From: Chloroflexota bacterium
Lineage (GTDB): Bacteria > Chloroflexota > Dehalococcoidia > UBA3495
DNA: 7,409 nucleotides
Assembly: GCA_022563275.1 (NCBI GenBank)
Contig: JADFNR010000011.1
Location: forward strand, 1-7,409
Direction: 5' to 3'
Shown here one piece after another: positions 1-5,752 of this stretch. A model generated the notes under the pieces. It was not told the DNA's origin and did not search any database. It was given only the letters and a program-made list of their open reading frames with translations. The stretch's first letter is position 1. The number at the start of each line of letters is the position of its first letter. Made by a program: the position numbers and the translations under genes.

Positions 1-134
1 CGGAGCAGATGGACGAGGTCCCCAGGGAGGCCCGGCCGGAGATGTCGGTTGGCAGGATATTCAGGCAGGTTATCGGCGAGATATACCAGCACCAGGGCCA
101 CATCGCCTACCTGAAGGGCCTGGCCCGGGCCTGA
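1..134 (+). CDS. 3' end of a DinB/DUF664-like protein (partial)
   Basis: An open frame enters from the left edge (first whole codon at base 3) and stops at TGA 132-134, leaving 43 residues. The visible part ends in an amphipathic helix with IYQHQGHIAYLKGL. This resembles the last helix of the DinB-like four-helix-bundle families (DinB_2, DUF664), where a conserved histidine followed by Gly-x-Ile-x-Tyr closes the metal site. The protein may therefore be a DinB-like metal-binding enzyme, possibly thiol-dependent, but too little is present to name a reaction. The ending LARA followed directly by the stop is typical of a C-terminus just after this helix. The next gene starts 191 bases later on the same strand, so the two need not be cotranscribed. 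The frame and stop are seen directly; the family call is a weak motif-based inference. Confidence 0.45.
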   Translation, partial: EQMDEVPREARPEMSVGRIFRQVIGEIYQHQGHIAYLKGLARA

Positions 135-180
135 AAGCCGTATCATAAAGTCATGGGCGTATTCCAACCCAAAGGGCGGA

Positions 181-209
181 GCAGGTTCCTTGACATAGGA
201 AACCCCTGC
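181..209 (+). other. Imperfect hairpin after the DinB-like gene
   Basis: The arms GCAGG-TTCC (181-189) and GGAA-ACC-CCTGC (198-209) pair over nine positions, with a three-base bulge (ACC) and an eight-base loop. The hairpin lies 46 bases beyond the stop at 132-134. No run of T follows it, so it is not a classical intrinsic terminator. The loop contains TTGACA (190-195), a perfect -35 hexamer by sequence. The nearest -10 at 17-base spacing is the poor TAGCTT (213-218), so promoter function is doubtful. Apart from this and a small CTAAA/TTTAG pair (240-256), I see nothing in the 135-325 gap. Confidence 0.35.
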
Positions 210-325
210 GCGTAGCTTGATAATCGGGTTCCCCGTAGCCTAAAATCCCCCTTTAGCCATCCAATATTCCCCGCCGGCGCAGGGGCACGGCCCAACACTG
301 ACTACTCTGGCGCTCGACTAGCGAT

Positions 326-1348
326 ATGAAAACAGCGGCCGGCATCCTCAGAAATTCCTTGCTCCAGCCAAAACTCAGAATATTTCTGGGCTTGGCCATT
401 GGCGGGGCCATCGGCATCGCCATGGTGCGGGATATGGAATGGGGCTCCTTGGCCGCCGCCTTCCGCGATTTCCCGATCCGTTACGGCCTGCTTTCTTTGG
501 CGGTGTTCGCGGCGGCCACCGCCTTAAGGGCCTACCGTTGGCAGGTGTTGTTCATCGGCGACAAAGTGCCGCTCCACCGGCTTCTGCTGGTGCAGAACGT
601 CGGCATCGGCCTCAACAGCGTCTCCCCTGTCCGAATCATCAGCGAAGCCACCCAATTCCTGATGCTCACGCTGCGCTACCGGGTGAAGGGTGAAGAGGCG
701 GCGGCCACTCTGGGGATCCAGCGGGTCTTGGATTTCGTGATCGCGGCCATCTTACTGAGCGTGGGGTTGATGGTCCTGCCCAGTTTGAAGGGATTTACCC
801 CATACGTGATCGGCGCCGTCTTATTGGCTGTGATCAGCATCCTGGCGGTACCCGTGGTCATCTGGTTCGGGTCGAGGCCCGGCCTCACCCACCTGCGATT
901 GCTGGCATCGACCTCGTCGTCCCTCAGGGGGCTGGCCCACGCGCGGGCAAGGCTTACTTGGTCTTTCTTATTGACCCTGGGATATTGGATCTTGCTGGGG
1001 CTCTCGGCTTGGGTCTTGGCCTTTGGGATGGGGATCGACATATCATTGTTGGTGGCAACCTTGCTGGTGATCGGGACCCTCACCTTCGTAACACTTGTTC
1101 CGTCCCTACCGGCCTCAGTGGGCACCTTCGAGTTTGCGGTCTTTTACTTGCTTACCACGATCGGGGTGGGTGACGGCGAGGCCTTGGGATTCGCTTTGGT
1201 GATTCACGCGATCCTCTTCATGCCCCCGATACTGATCGCCATCATGGTCTTCGCCACTTGGGCGATCACAGGCCGCGGGAAACCAACCCGCTTAGCTCCG
1301 GACCTGCTGGCCCCCGACTCCCTGCCGGGCCAGCCGCCTGTGGACTGA
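326..1348 (+). CDS. Lysylphosphatidylglycerol synthase TM-domain (flippase-like) membrane protein
   Basis: This is a 340-residue integral membrane protein matching the pattern of the LPG_synthase_TM / UPF0104 family (PF03706), the membrane part of MprF-type proteins. Hydrophobic segments lie near residues 18-34, 53-68, 134-153, 159-181, 211-234, 239-259, 266-281 and 286-314. Family-like signatures are LRAYRWQVLF (67-76), the loop NSVSPVRIISEA (97-108), TLGIQRVLD (128-136), where many relatives have ER rather than QR, and PSLPASVGTFEF (259-270). No catalytic lysyl-transferase domain follows, so lysyl-lipid synthesis is not supported. Stand-alone members are usually annotated as flippase-like or linked to envelope lipid or glycan handling, and the substrate is unknown. 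An in-frame stop at 299-301 and the lack of another ATG fix the start at 326, although no clear Shine-Dalgarno site precedes it. The tail (residues 315-340) is proline-rich and polar. Confidence 0.8.
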   Translation: MKTAAGILRNSLLQPKLRIFLGLAIGGAIGIAMVRDMEWGSLAAAFRDFPIRYGLLSLAVFAAATALRAYRWQVLFIGDKVPLHRLLLVQNVGIGLNSVSPVRIISEATQFLMLTLRYRVKGEEAAATLGIQRVLDFVIAAILLSVGLMVLPSLKGFTPYVIGAVLLAVISILAVPVVIWFGSRPGLTHLRLLASTSSSLRGLAHARARLTWSFLLTLGYWILLGLSAWVLAFGMGIDISLLVATLLVIGTLTFVTLVPSLPASVGTFEFAVFYLLTTIGVGDGEALGFALVIHAILFMPPILIAIMVFATWAITGRGKPTRLAPDLLAPDSLPGQPPVD

Positions 1349-1393
1349 CCGTCTTCGCCCCCATTTTCGCCATACCGCGCATTCCTCACCCTC

Positions 1394-1422
1394 GTGGCCC
1401 AGCCACAACACCCTCTTATAAT
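1394..1422 (+). promoter_or_regulatory. Candidate sigma-70-type promoter for the lipoprotein gene
   Basis: A perfect TATAAT -10 hexamer lies at 1417-1422. At the optimal 17-base spacing the -35 position reads GTGGCC (1394-1399), which matches TTGACA at only three of six bases. Transcription would start near 1429, giving a short leader of about 25-35 bases before the GTG (1454) or ATG (1463) start. The hexamer stands out in an otherwise GC-rich 105-base gap, and its position is sensible. The weak -35 keeps confidence moderate. Confidence 0.5.
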
Positions 1423-1453
1423 CGAATGCTGATCCCGTTGAATTAAGACGGAT

Positions 1454-3169
1454 GTGTCAGCCATGAAACTGATCTCAGCGAAACGGCTATTGATCTTGGG
1501 AGCGGCTATCTTCGCCATCGGCTGCTCCTCGACGGTTGCTACTCAATCTCCCAACGCCACCGGGACTGATGGCGTGCCCGTGCCCAGACCCACCGCCGTG
1601 ATCTCCCCAGCGCCCTCAGGCACATCCGGCGGCGTCCTCACGGTCGTTGCCTCGGCACAGATACCACACCGCGATGTCCATCAGGAGGTCCAAGAGACCT
1701 TGACTGCTTTGGGGCCGGGATTGGCCTACAGCAGGCTGTTGCGGCTCCGCTCCGGACAGGGTTCCAACCAGCCAAACCTGCTGTTGGAATGCGACCTATG
1801 CGAGAGTTGGGAGTTGAACGATGACCTAGCCTACGTATTCAAACTGCGCCCCGGTATCCTTTGGCAGAACGTCGCGCCGGTGAATGGGCGGGCCCTCACG
1901 GCCCAGGACATCGTATTCAGCCTCGACCGTCTCAAGACCCCCGGCTGGCCCAACGCCCCACTCCTGGCATCCATCGGGGATGCCGTGGCCTTGGACGGCC
2001 TGACGCTGCAGGTTGAGCTGGCGTTGGAAGACGCCGACGCCCTCCTTGCCCTGGCCGACGGCCACATCAAGATAGTGGCCCCGGAAGTGGTGGCCAAGTA
2101 CGGCGACTTGAAGGGAGCTCCGGTCATCGGAACCGGCCCCTGGGTCTGGCAGGAGACGGGGCTGCTGGACTCCGGTCCGAATCAAGGCATGCAATTCCTC
2201 CGGAACCCCAACTACTTCGAGGACGGGCTACCGTTCCTCGACCAGCTGAACGTCAAGGTCATACGTTCCGGCCCGTTAGCCAATTCCCCCGGATCGCTTG
2301 AGCTAGACAAAGTGGCGGCATTCCGGGCCGGGCTGGTCGACGTTCTATCTGTTGGTCCCAGTGAATGGGACCTGGTCCGCCGAGGCGAATATGATTTTCA
2401 GTCGGTCATCTCACGTAGGTCCGGCGCCGGCGTGGTGTTGGCGTTGAATTCGCGAGCGCCAAGCTTGAAAGAGACTGCGGTGCGGCAAGCGGTGTTCCAG
2501 GCCATCGACCCCTGGGACTATTTAGACACCGTTTGGTCCGGGCAGGGTTTCGCCAGCGTGGGCATCCCGGTGCGGGAATCCGGCTGGCTGCTGGACCGGG
2601 CTGAGATGCGTCAACGCTTCTTCGCCGACCCTGGCAAAGCCCGCCAGTTGCTGCTGAACTCCGGTCAGAGACTGCCCATCGACCTCGAGGTTACAGTGCG
2701 TATCGAGCGGACCGGCGGCGAGAACCTGGCGCTGGAAGAAAGGCTGATCTCCGACCTGAGCGCGGTGGGATTCAACCCGGAGCTGCGGCGCATGAACCCG
2801 GTGCAGTTCAACGACCTGGTCATGGGGCCGGCCCGGGAATTCCAGTTGGCGGTGGGGGCGGTCCCGCCGACCTCGACCACCAACAGCTACCTGTTCGGGC
2901 TGTTGCACAGCCAGGGCCAATGGAACCTCGCCGGGCATGAAGATACCCGGCTGGATTCGATGATTGAGACACAGGCGGCCGAATTCGACGATCTCCTGCG
3001 CCGGGACCAATTGATGGAGATCCAGCGCCGGGTGTTGGACCAGGCCTACCTATTCAGCCCCGTGACCGCTGCATCCCGGTGGGTGTTCACCAGCGATCTG
3101 AAGGGATTTGAACCCAACACTGCCCTCTCCGAGTACAACTTCTGGTCGAGGACCTGGCTGGACCGTTAG
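1454..3169 (+). CDS. ABC transporter substrate-binding lipoprotein, family 5 (peptide/nickel type)
   Basis: This extracytoplasmic solute-binding protein (SBP_bac_5 / OppA-DppA type) would deliver an oligopeptide or similar ligand to an ABC importer. Counting from the GTG, a lipoprotein signal spans residues 1-24: Lys/Arg-containing n-region, hydrophobic LLILGAAIFAIG, and lipobox AIGC with C24 as the lipidated cysteine. A Pro/Ser/Thr-rich linker follows (about 31-58). The mature domain starts at GGVLTVV (59-65). Family landmarks include CDLCESWE (113-120), YVFKLRPGILW (127-137) and GRALTAQDIVFSLDRL (145-160), followed by the GTGPW element (226-230) and the NPNYF motif (251-255). The length of 571 residues is normal. 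The start could equally be ATG 1463, which trims three residues and gives the cleaner signal peptide MKLISAKRL; an upstream stop at 1439-1441 limits other choices. No permease or ATPase gene is adjacent, so ligand and partners are unknown. The gene converges with the suf operon. Confidence 0.85.
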   Translation: MSAMKLISAKRLLILGAAIFAIGCSSTVATQSPNATGTDGVPVPRPTAVISPAPSGTSGGVLTVVASAQIPHRDVHQEVQETLTALGPGLAYSRLLRLRSGQGSNQPNLLLECDLCESWELNDDLAYVFKLRPGILWQNVAPVNGRALTAQDIVFSLDRLKTPGWPNAPLLASIGDAVALDGLTLQVELALEDADALLALADGHIKIVAPEVVAKYGDLKGAPVIGTGPWVWQETGLLDSGPNQGMQFLRNPNYFEDGLPFLDQLNVKVIRSGPLANSPGSLELDKVAAFRAGLVDVLSVGPSEWDLVRRGEYDFQSVISRRSGAGVVLALNSRAPSLKETAVRQAVFQAIDPWDYLDTVWSGQGFASVGIPVRESGWLLDRAEMRQRFFADPGKARQLLLNSGQRLPIDLEVTVRIERTGGENLALEERLISDLSAVGFNPELRRMNPVQFNDLVMGPAREFQLAVGAVPPTSTTNSYLFGLLHSQGQWNLAGHEDTRLDSMIETQAAEFDDLLRRDQLMEIQRRVLDQAYLFSPVTAASRWVFTSDLKGFEPNTALSEYNFWSRTWLDR

Positions 3170-3181
3170 GGGCGTTGCCCC
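3169..3181 (+). other. GC hairpin at the end of the lipoprotein gene
   Basis: GGGGC-GTT-GCCCC is a perfect five-base-pair stem with a three-base loop. It begins at the last base of the TAG stop (3167-3169). No T-run follows, so it is only a possible pause or terminator element. Further short inverted repeats lie just downstream: CCGCG/CGCGG (3191-3202, too tight to fold alone) and CCCCC-ATCTT-GGGGG (3230-3244). Confidence 0.4.
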
Positions 3182-3229
3182 CATCATCAACCGCGGTCGC
3201 GGAGTCTCGACTTCGTCGGACCTAATCTT

Positions 3230-3244
3230 CCCCCATCTTGGGGG
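3230..3244. other. CCCCC/GGGGG hairpin between convergent genes
   Basis: A perfect five-base-pair stem with loop ATCTT lies 61 bases past the lipoprotein stop. It would fold in transcripts from either strand. On neither strand does a T-run follow, so its role as a terminator is only suggested by its position. Confidence 0.3.
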
Positions 3245-3262
3245 CTTGCCTCAACACTTACT

Positions 3263-3298
3263 AAACCCCTAGCGTCTGGATCTAGAAGCTAGGTGTTT
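3263..3298. terminator. Candidate bidirectional hairpin terminator
   Basis: The arms AAACCCCTAGC (3263-3273) and GCTAGGTGTTT (3288-3298) are inverted repeats matching at 10 of 11 positions, with a 14-base loop that itself contains the palindrome TCTAGA. The outer part of the stem is A-rich on the left and T-rich on the right (GTGTTTCTCT), the layout of an intrinsic terminator for the + strand transcript, though the T-run is interrupted. It sits between convergent genes, where such a structure could serve both directions. It may alternatively be part of the palindromic repeat that follows. Confidence 0.4.
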
Positions 3299-3300
3299 CT

Positions 3301-3407
3301 CTGTCACACCGAGCGAAGCGAGGGGTCTCATTGCTCTGGTAAAACTAAGGCTGCAACGAACGCAAAACGAGATTCCTTCCCGACTGGTCGGGGCCTCGGA
3401 ATGACAG
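3301..3407. repeat. REP/MITE-like palindromic intergenic repeat
   Basis: The two ends are inverted copies: CTGTCACACCGAG (3301-3313) and CTCGGAATGACAG (3395-3407), the latter reading CTGTCATTCCGAG on the minus strand (11 of 13 match). Further in, GGGGTCTC (3322-3329) faces GAGATTCC (3369-3376), which reads GGAATCTC in reverse. The right half folds alone: ATTCC (3372-3376) with GGAAT (3398-3402), enclosing the near-perfect hairpin CCCGACTGGTCGGG (3379-3392). The left half has the GAGCGAAGCGAG core seen in dispersed palindromic repeats of many bacteria. No coding frame or transposase is present, so if mobile it would depend on an enzyme elsewhere. The inverted structure is seen directly; repeat-family membership is inferred from recollection of similar sequences and needs a copy count. 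Confidence 0.55.
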
Positions 3408-3416
3408 CTTCGAAGC
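3407..3416. repeat. Perfect 10-base palindrome
   Basis: GCTTCGAAGC is a perfect palindrome that begins at the last base of the inverted-end element. It may be a boundary of that repeat or a protein-binding site; nothing in the sequence decides between these. Confidence 0.3.
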
Positions 3417-3419
3417 AAG

Positions 3420-3434
3420 GCCCCGTGATGGGGC
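3420..3434 (-). other. Hairpin just after the second sufU-like gene
   Basis: GCCCC (3420-3424) and GGGGC (3430-3434) form a perfect five-base-pair stem with a five-base loop. On the minus strand the stem begins one base after the TAG stop of the last suf gene (3436-3438). No T-run follows, so it is at best a weak terminator, possibly acting with the hairpins of the adjoining repeat. Confidence 0.35.
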
Positions 3435-3435
3435 G

Positions 3436-3900
3436 CTAGGCGGTCTTTTTGCGGTAGGCTTTGATGCCCTCTTCCAGGGCGGTCAGGGGCAGCAGCGCGC
3501 ATTTGATCCGCACCGGGTATCGCCGCACCACCTGAAGCGCCCGCAGGTCACCCAACTCCAATTCATCATCTTCATCTTCGGCGCCGTTCTTCATGGCCGC
3601 CCGGAACCTCGCTCCCAATTCGTCCACCTCGCCCAGGGACTTGCCCTGCAAAAGGCCGGACAGCATGGATGTAGCAGCCTGGATTATGGAGCAGCCCTCG
3701 GCGCGGGCGCTTACGCCGCACACCCTCCCTTGGCTGTCCAGTTTGAGTTGCAAGATGGCCCGGTCACCGCAGAATGGATTGAATTCTTCAGCCTCCACGT
3801 CGGCGTCACTGAGGGACCCACGGTTGCGGGGGTTGCGGTAATGGTCCATGACCAGTTCGCCGTAGAGGCCGTCCAAGGGGACGTCGGGCAGTTGAGGCAT
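3436..3900 (-). CDS. Second SufU-type zinc-dependent sulfurtransferase/scaffold homologue
   Basis: This 154-residue protein is a divergent paralogue of the SufU encoded just upstream. The N-terminal motif LYGELVMDHYRNPRN (12-26) is typical of the SufU/IscU fold. The three metal-binding cysteines are all present: C44 and D46 in NPFCGD, C70 in AEGCSI, and C134 in RIKCA, with R131 before it. The C70-C134 spacing includes the roughly 20-residue insertion that separates SufU from IscU, and the RIKCA motif is also SufU-like. An acidic stretch (108-115) precedes LGDLRALQ. The open frame reaches 4005, but the extra 35 residues are unlike the family, and ATG 3900 gives the normal N-terminus. No Shine-Dalgarno site is seen at that ATG. 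A 145-base gap from sufU, with no convincing promoter in it, leaves cotranscription likely but unproven. The role may be a second sulfur acceptor or a dedicated delivery protein; this is inference. Confidence 0.8.
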   Translation of the reverse strand: MPQLPDVPLDGLYGELVMDHYRNPRNRGSLSDADVEAEEFNPFCGDRAILQLKLDSQGRVCGVSARAEGCSIIQAATSMLSGLLQGKSLGEVDELGARFRAAMKNGAEDEDDELELGDLRALQVVRRYPVRIKCALLPLTALEEGIKAYRKKTA

Positions 3901-4033
3901 TGAAATCAGTGTGCCATAGGTAAGAATCGTATCCAGCTTAGCACAGGGTGACGGAATAACATCTCTCCGCTCAAACACCAGAGGAGTTACTAACAACCCA
4001 GCCAATCGCGGAGTAGAGAATGCCCATGGAGAC

Positions 4034-4046
4034 GCGGCTGTGCCGC
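4034..4046 (-). other. GC hairpin at the sufU stop
   Basis: GCGGC (4034-4038) and GCCGC (4042-4046) form a perfect five-base-pair stem with a three-base loop, overlapping the last base of the sufU TAG stop (4046-4048). The remaining bases up to the next gene (3901-4033) show no clear promoter, Shine-Dalgarno site or T-run. Confidence 0.3.
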
Positions 4047-4492
4047 TATTCGGTGGTTACTTCCGCTTCACCCGATAGGGCTGCTTTCATCGTGTGCCAG
4101 GCTAAGACGGCGCACTTGATCCGGGTGGGGTATTGGTTGATGCCGGAGAGGGTTTCCAGGTCGCCAAGCGTATCGTAATCCAGTTCGCCGCCAGGTTGCG
4201 TAACCATGTGGTGGAAGGCGTCGAAGATCTCTTTGGCTCTCTCAACGCTTTGGCCCTTGATGCTCTGGGTCATCATGGAAGCCGAGGCCCGGGAGATGGC
4301 GCAACCGGTGCCCTGGAATCCAACGTCGTCAATGACCCCATCGACAACCTTGAGATAGAGGGTTATCTGGTCGCCGCACAGAGGGTTGTACCCGTCAGCG
4401 CTCTGGTTCGCTTCCTCGACCTTCCGGAAGTTCCGGGGTTTGCTGTTGTGCTCCAGGAGGATCTCCTGGTACAGATCGCTAAGGCCGGACAT
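4046..4492 (-). CDS. sufU: SufU, sulfur acceptor for SufS
   Basis: SufU stimulates the SufS cysteine desulfurase by taking up persulfide sulfur on a zinc-bound cysteine and passing it to the SufBCD scaffold. The protein has 148 residues, the usual length. The zinc-ligand set is complete: C39 and D41 in NPLCGD, C64 in GTGCAIS and C127 in RIKCA. R124 matches the arginine (R125 in Bacillus subtilis) next to the last cysteine. The 63-residue spacing between the second and third cysteines, and lysine instead of the IscU histidine before C127, identify SufU and not IscU. The N-terminal LYQEILLEHNSKPRN (7-21) is the family start. ATG 4492 is preceded by GAGGT overlapping the sufS stop codon, nine bases upstream, a good ribosome site. 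The gap to sufS is only 12 bases, so the two are almost certainly cotranscribed. Confidence 0.93.
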   Translation of the reverse strand: MSGLSDLYQEILLEHNSKPRNFRKVEEANQSADGYNPLCGDQITLYLKVVDGVIDDVGFQGTGCAISRASASMMTQSIKGQSVERAKEIFDAFHHMVTQPGGELDYDTLGDLETLSGINQYPTRIKCAVLAWHTMKAALSGEAEVTTE

Positions 4493-4504
4493 TAACTGAA
4501 AACC

Positions 4505-5752
4505 TCAACTGAATACCTCGAGGACCCGGTCGATGCCCTTCACAAGCGCGTCGATATCTTCCTTGGTGTTGTAGAAGGCCATGGAAGCCCGGGCGGTGGC
4601 GGGTATCTGGAACCGCGCCATCACCGGCTGGGCGCAGTGGTGCCCCGTGCGGATAGCGATGCCCTGCTCGTCCAAGATGGTCCCGATGTCGTGAGGGTGG
4701 GCCTTGTCCATCACGAAGGACAGGATGCCGGCCTTGTGAGCGGCCGTGCCGATTATCTTCAACCCTTCGATGGACGACAGGGCGTCGGTGCCGTACCGGA
4801 GCAACTCTGCTTCGTGGGCGGTGATCAGATCAAAGCCCAGGTTATTCACGTAATCGATGGCCGCGCCCAGACCGATCGCCCCGGCGATATCGGGAGTGCC
4901 GCCCTCGAATTTATATGGCAGGTCGTTATAGATGGTCTTTTCAAAGGTGACGGACTTGATCATCTCGCCGCCGCCGAGAAACGGGGGCATGGCCTCCAGG
5001 TACTCCGCTTTTCCGTAGAGTATCCCGATTCCGGTCGGTCCGAACAATTTGTGTCCAGAGAATACGTAAAATTCGCAGTCCAGCTCCCGCACGTCAACGG
5101 GCATGTGGGGGACAGCCTGGGCGCCGTCCAGCAACACCGGCGCCCCGTGGGCGTGGGCCATCTGAACGATCTCGGCCGCCGGCAGGATGGTGCCAAGCGC
5201 GTTGGATACATGGGTGATAGAGACCAGCTTGGTGCGGGGACTGAGCATCTTTTCATACTCGTCCATCAGCAGTTCGCCGGTGTCGTCGATGGGCACGACG
5301 CGCAGATTGGCCCCTTTCTCCTCGCACAGCATCTGCCAGGGCACGATGTTGGAATGATGCTCCATGTTGGAGACGATGATGTCGTCGCCGGGACCTATGT
5401 TTTGCCGGCCGTAAGAGTGGGCCACCAGGTTGATGCCTTCGGTGGTGTTCCTGGTGAAGATAATCTCCCGGTCCTCGCCGGCGTTGATGAACTGCCGCAC
5501 CTTGGCCCGCGCGCCCTCGTAGCCGTCAGTGGCCTGTTGGCTCAAGGTGTGGACGCCCCGGTGCACATTTGAGTTGGTGGTGGTGTAGTAATTGACGATG
5601 GCGTCGATCACCGACTGGGGTTTCTGGGAAGTGGCCCCATTGTCCAGGTAGACCAATGGGTTGCCGTTCACCCACTGCTTCAATATTGGGAAATCGTCCC
5701 GGACCTTATTCACATCCAACACCGCCGCGGCGGCTCGGTCTCCCGTGGTCAT
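4505..5752 (-). CDS. sufS: SufS, group II cysteine desulfurase
   Basis: This PLP enzyme converts L-cysteine to L-alanine and leaves a persulfide on its active cysteine, the sulfur source for Fe-S assembly. The length of 415 residues is normal. Visible landmarks are LDNGATSQKP (36-45), H132 in MEHHSNIVPW (stacks on PLP), D209 and Q212 in LLDGAQAV (PLP contacts), K235 in SGHKLFGPTG (Schiff-base lysine), C373 in RTGHHCAQP (persulfide cysteine) and R388 (substrate carboxylate). The RTGHHCA motif marks group II. H354 in HPHD, 19 residues before C373, occupies the position of B. subtilis SufS H342, which swaps onto zinc when SufU docks. E. coli SufS, which uses SufE, has tyrosine there as I recall. 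ATG 5752 overlaps the sufD stop as ATGA, which implies translational coupling. About 12 N-terminal residues precede the conserved VRDDFPIL. Confidence 0.96.
   Translation of the reverse strand: MTTGDRAAAAVLDVNKVRDDFPILKQWVNGNPLVYLDNGATSQKPQSVIDAIVNYYTTTNSNVHRGVHTLSQQATDGYEGARAKVRQFINAGEDREIIFTRNTTEGINLVAHSYGRQNIGPGDDIIVSNMEHHSNIVPWQMLCEEKGANLRVVPIDDTGELLMDEYEKMLSPRTKLVSITHVSNALGTILPAAEIVQMAHAHGAPVLLDGAQAVPHMPVDVRELDCEFYVFSGHKLFGPTGIGILYGKAEYLEAMPPFLGGGEMIKSVTFEKTIYNDLPYKFEGGTPDIAGAIGLGAAIDYVNNLGFDLITAHEAELLRYGTDALSSIEGLKIIGTAAHKAGILSFVMDKAHPHDIGTILDEQGIAIRTGHHCAQPVMARFQIPATARASMAFYNTKEDIDALVKGIDRVLEVFS

Noticed and set aside
676..1125. A 149-codon minus-strand frame inside the membrane protein gene
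   Set aside because: The + strand frame has clear transmembrane segments and family motifs; the reverse frame has neither.
2522..3010. A 162-codon minus-strand frame inside the lipoprotein gene
   Set aside because: It is antisense to the C-terminal half of a complete SBP_bac_5 protein and shows no domain pattern.
3170..3435. A CRISPR array or tRNA in the convergent gap
   Set aside because: There are no regularly spaced direct repeats and no cloverleaf or T-loop motif. The repeats are inverted, not direct.
3269..3502. A 77-codon minus-strand frame covering the repeat region
   Set aside because: It runs across hairpins and into the 3' end of the second sufU in another frame, so it is not a credible gene.
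3901..4005. A 35-residue N-terminal extension of the second SufU-like protein
   Set aside because: The extra residues do not resemble the family, and the conserved N-terminal helix begins just after ATG 3900. The stretch is more likely intergenic.
4637..5572. A 311-codon open frame on the + strand opposite sufS
   Set aside because: It lies entirely antisense to sufS, which has all its catalytic motifs. The product has no recognisable family pattern, and such frames are expected in GC-rich antisense DNA.
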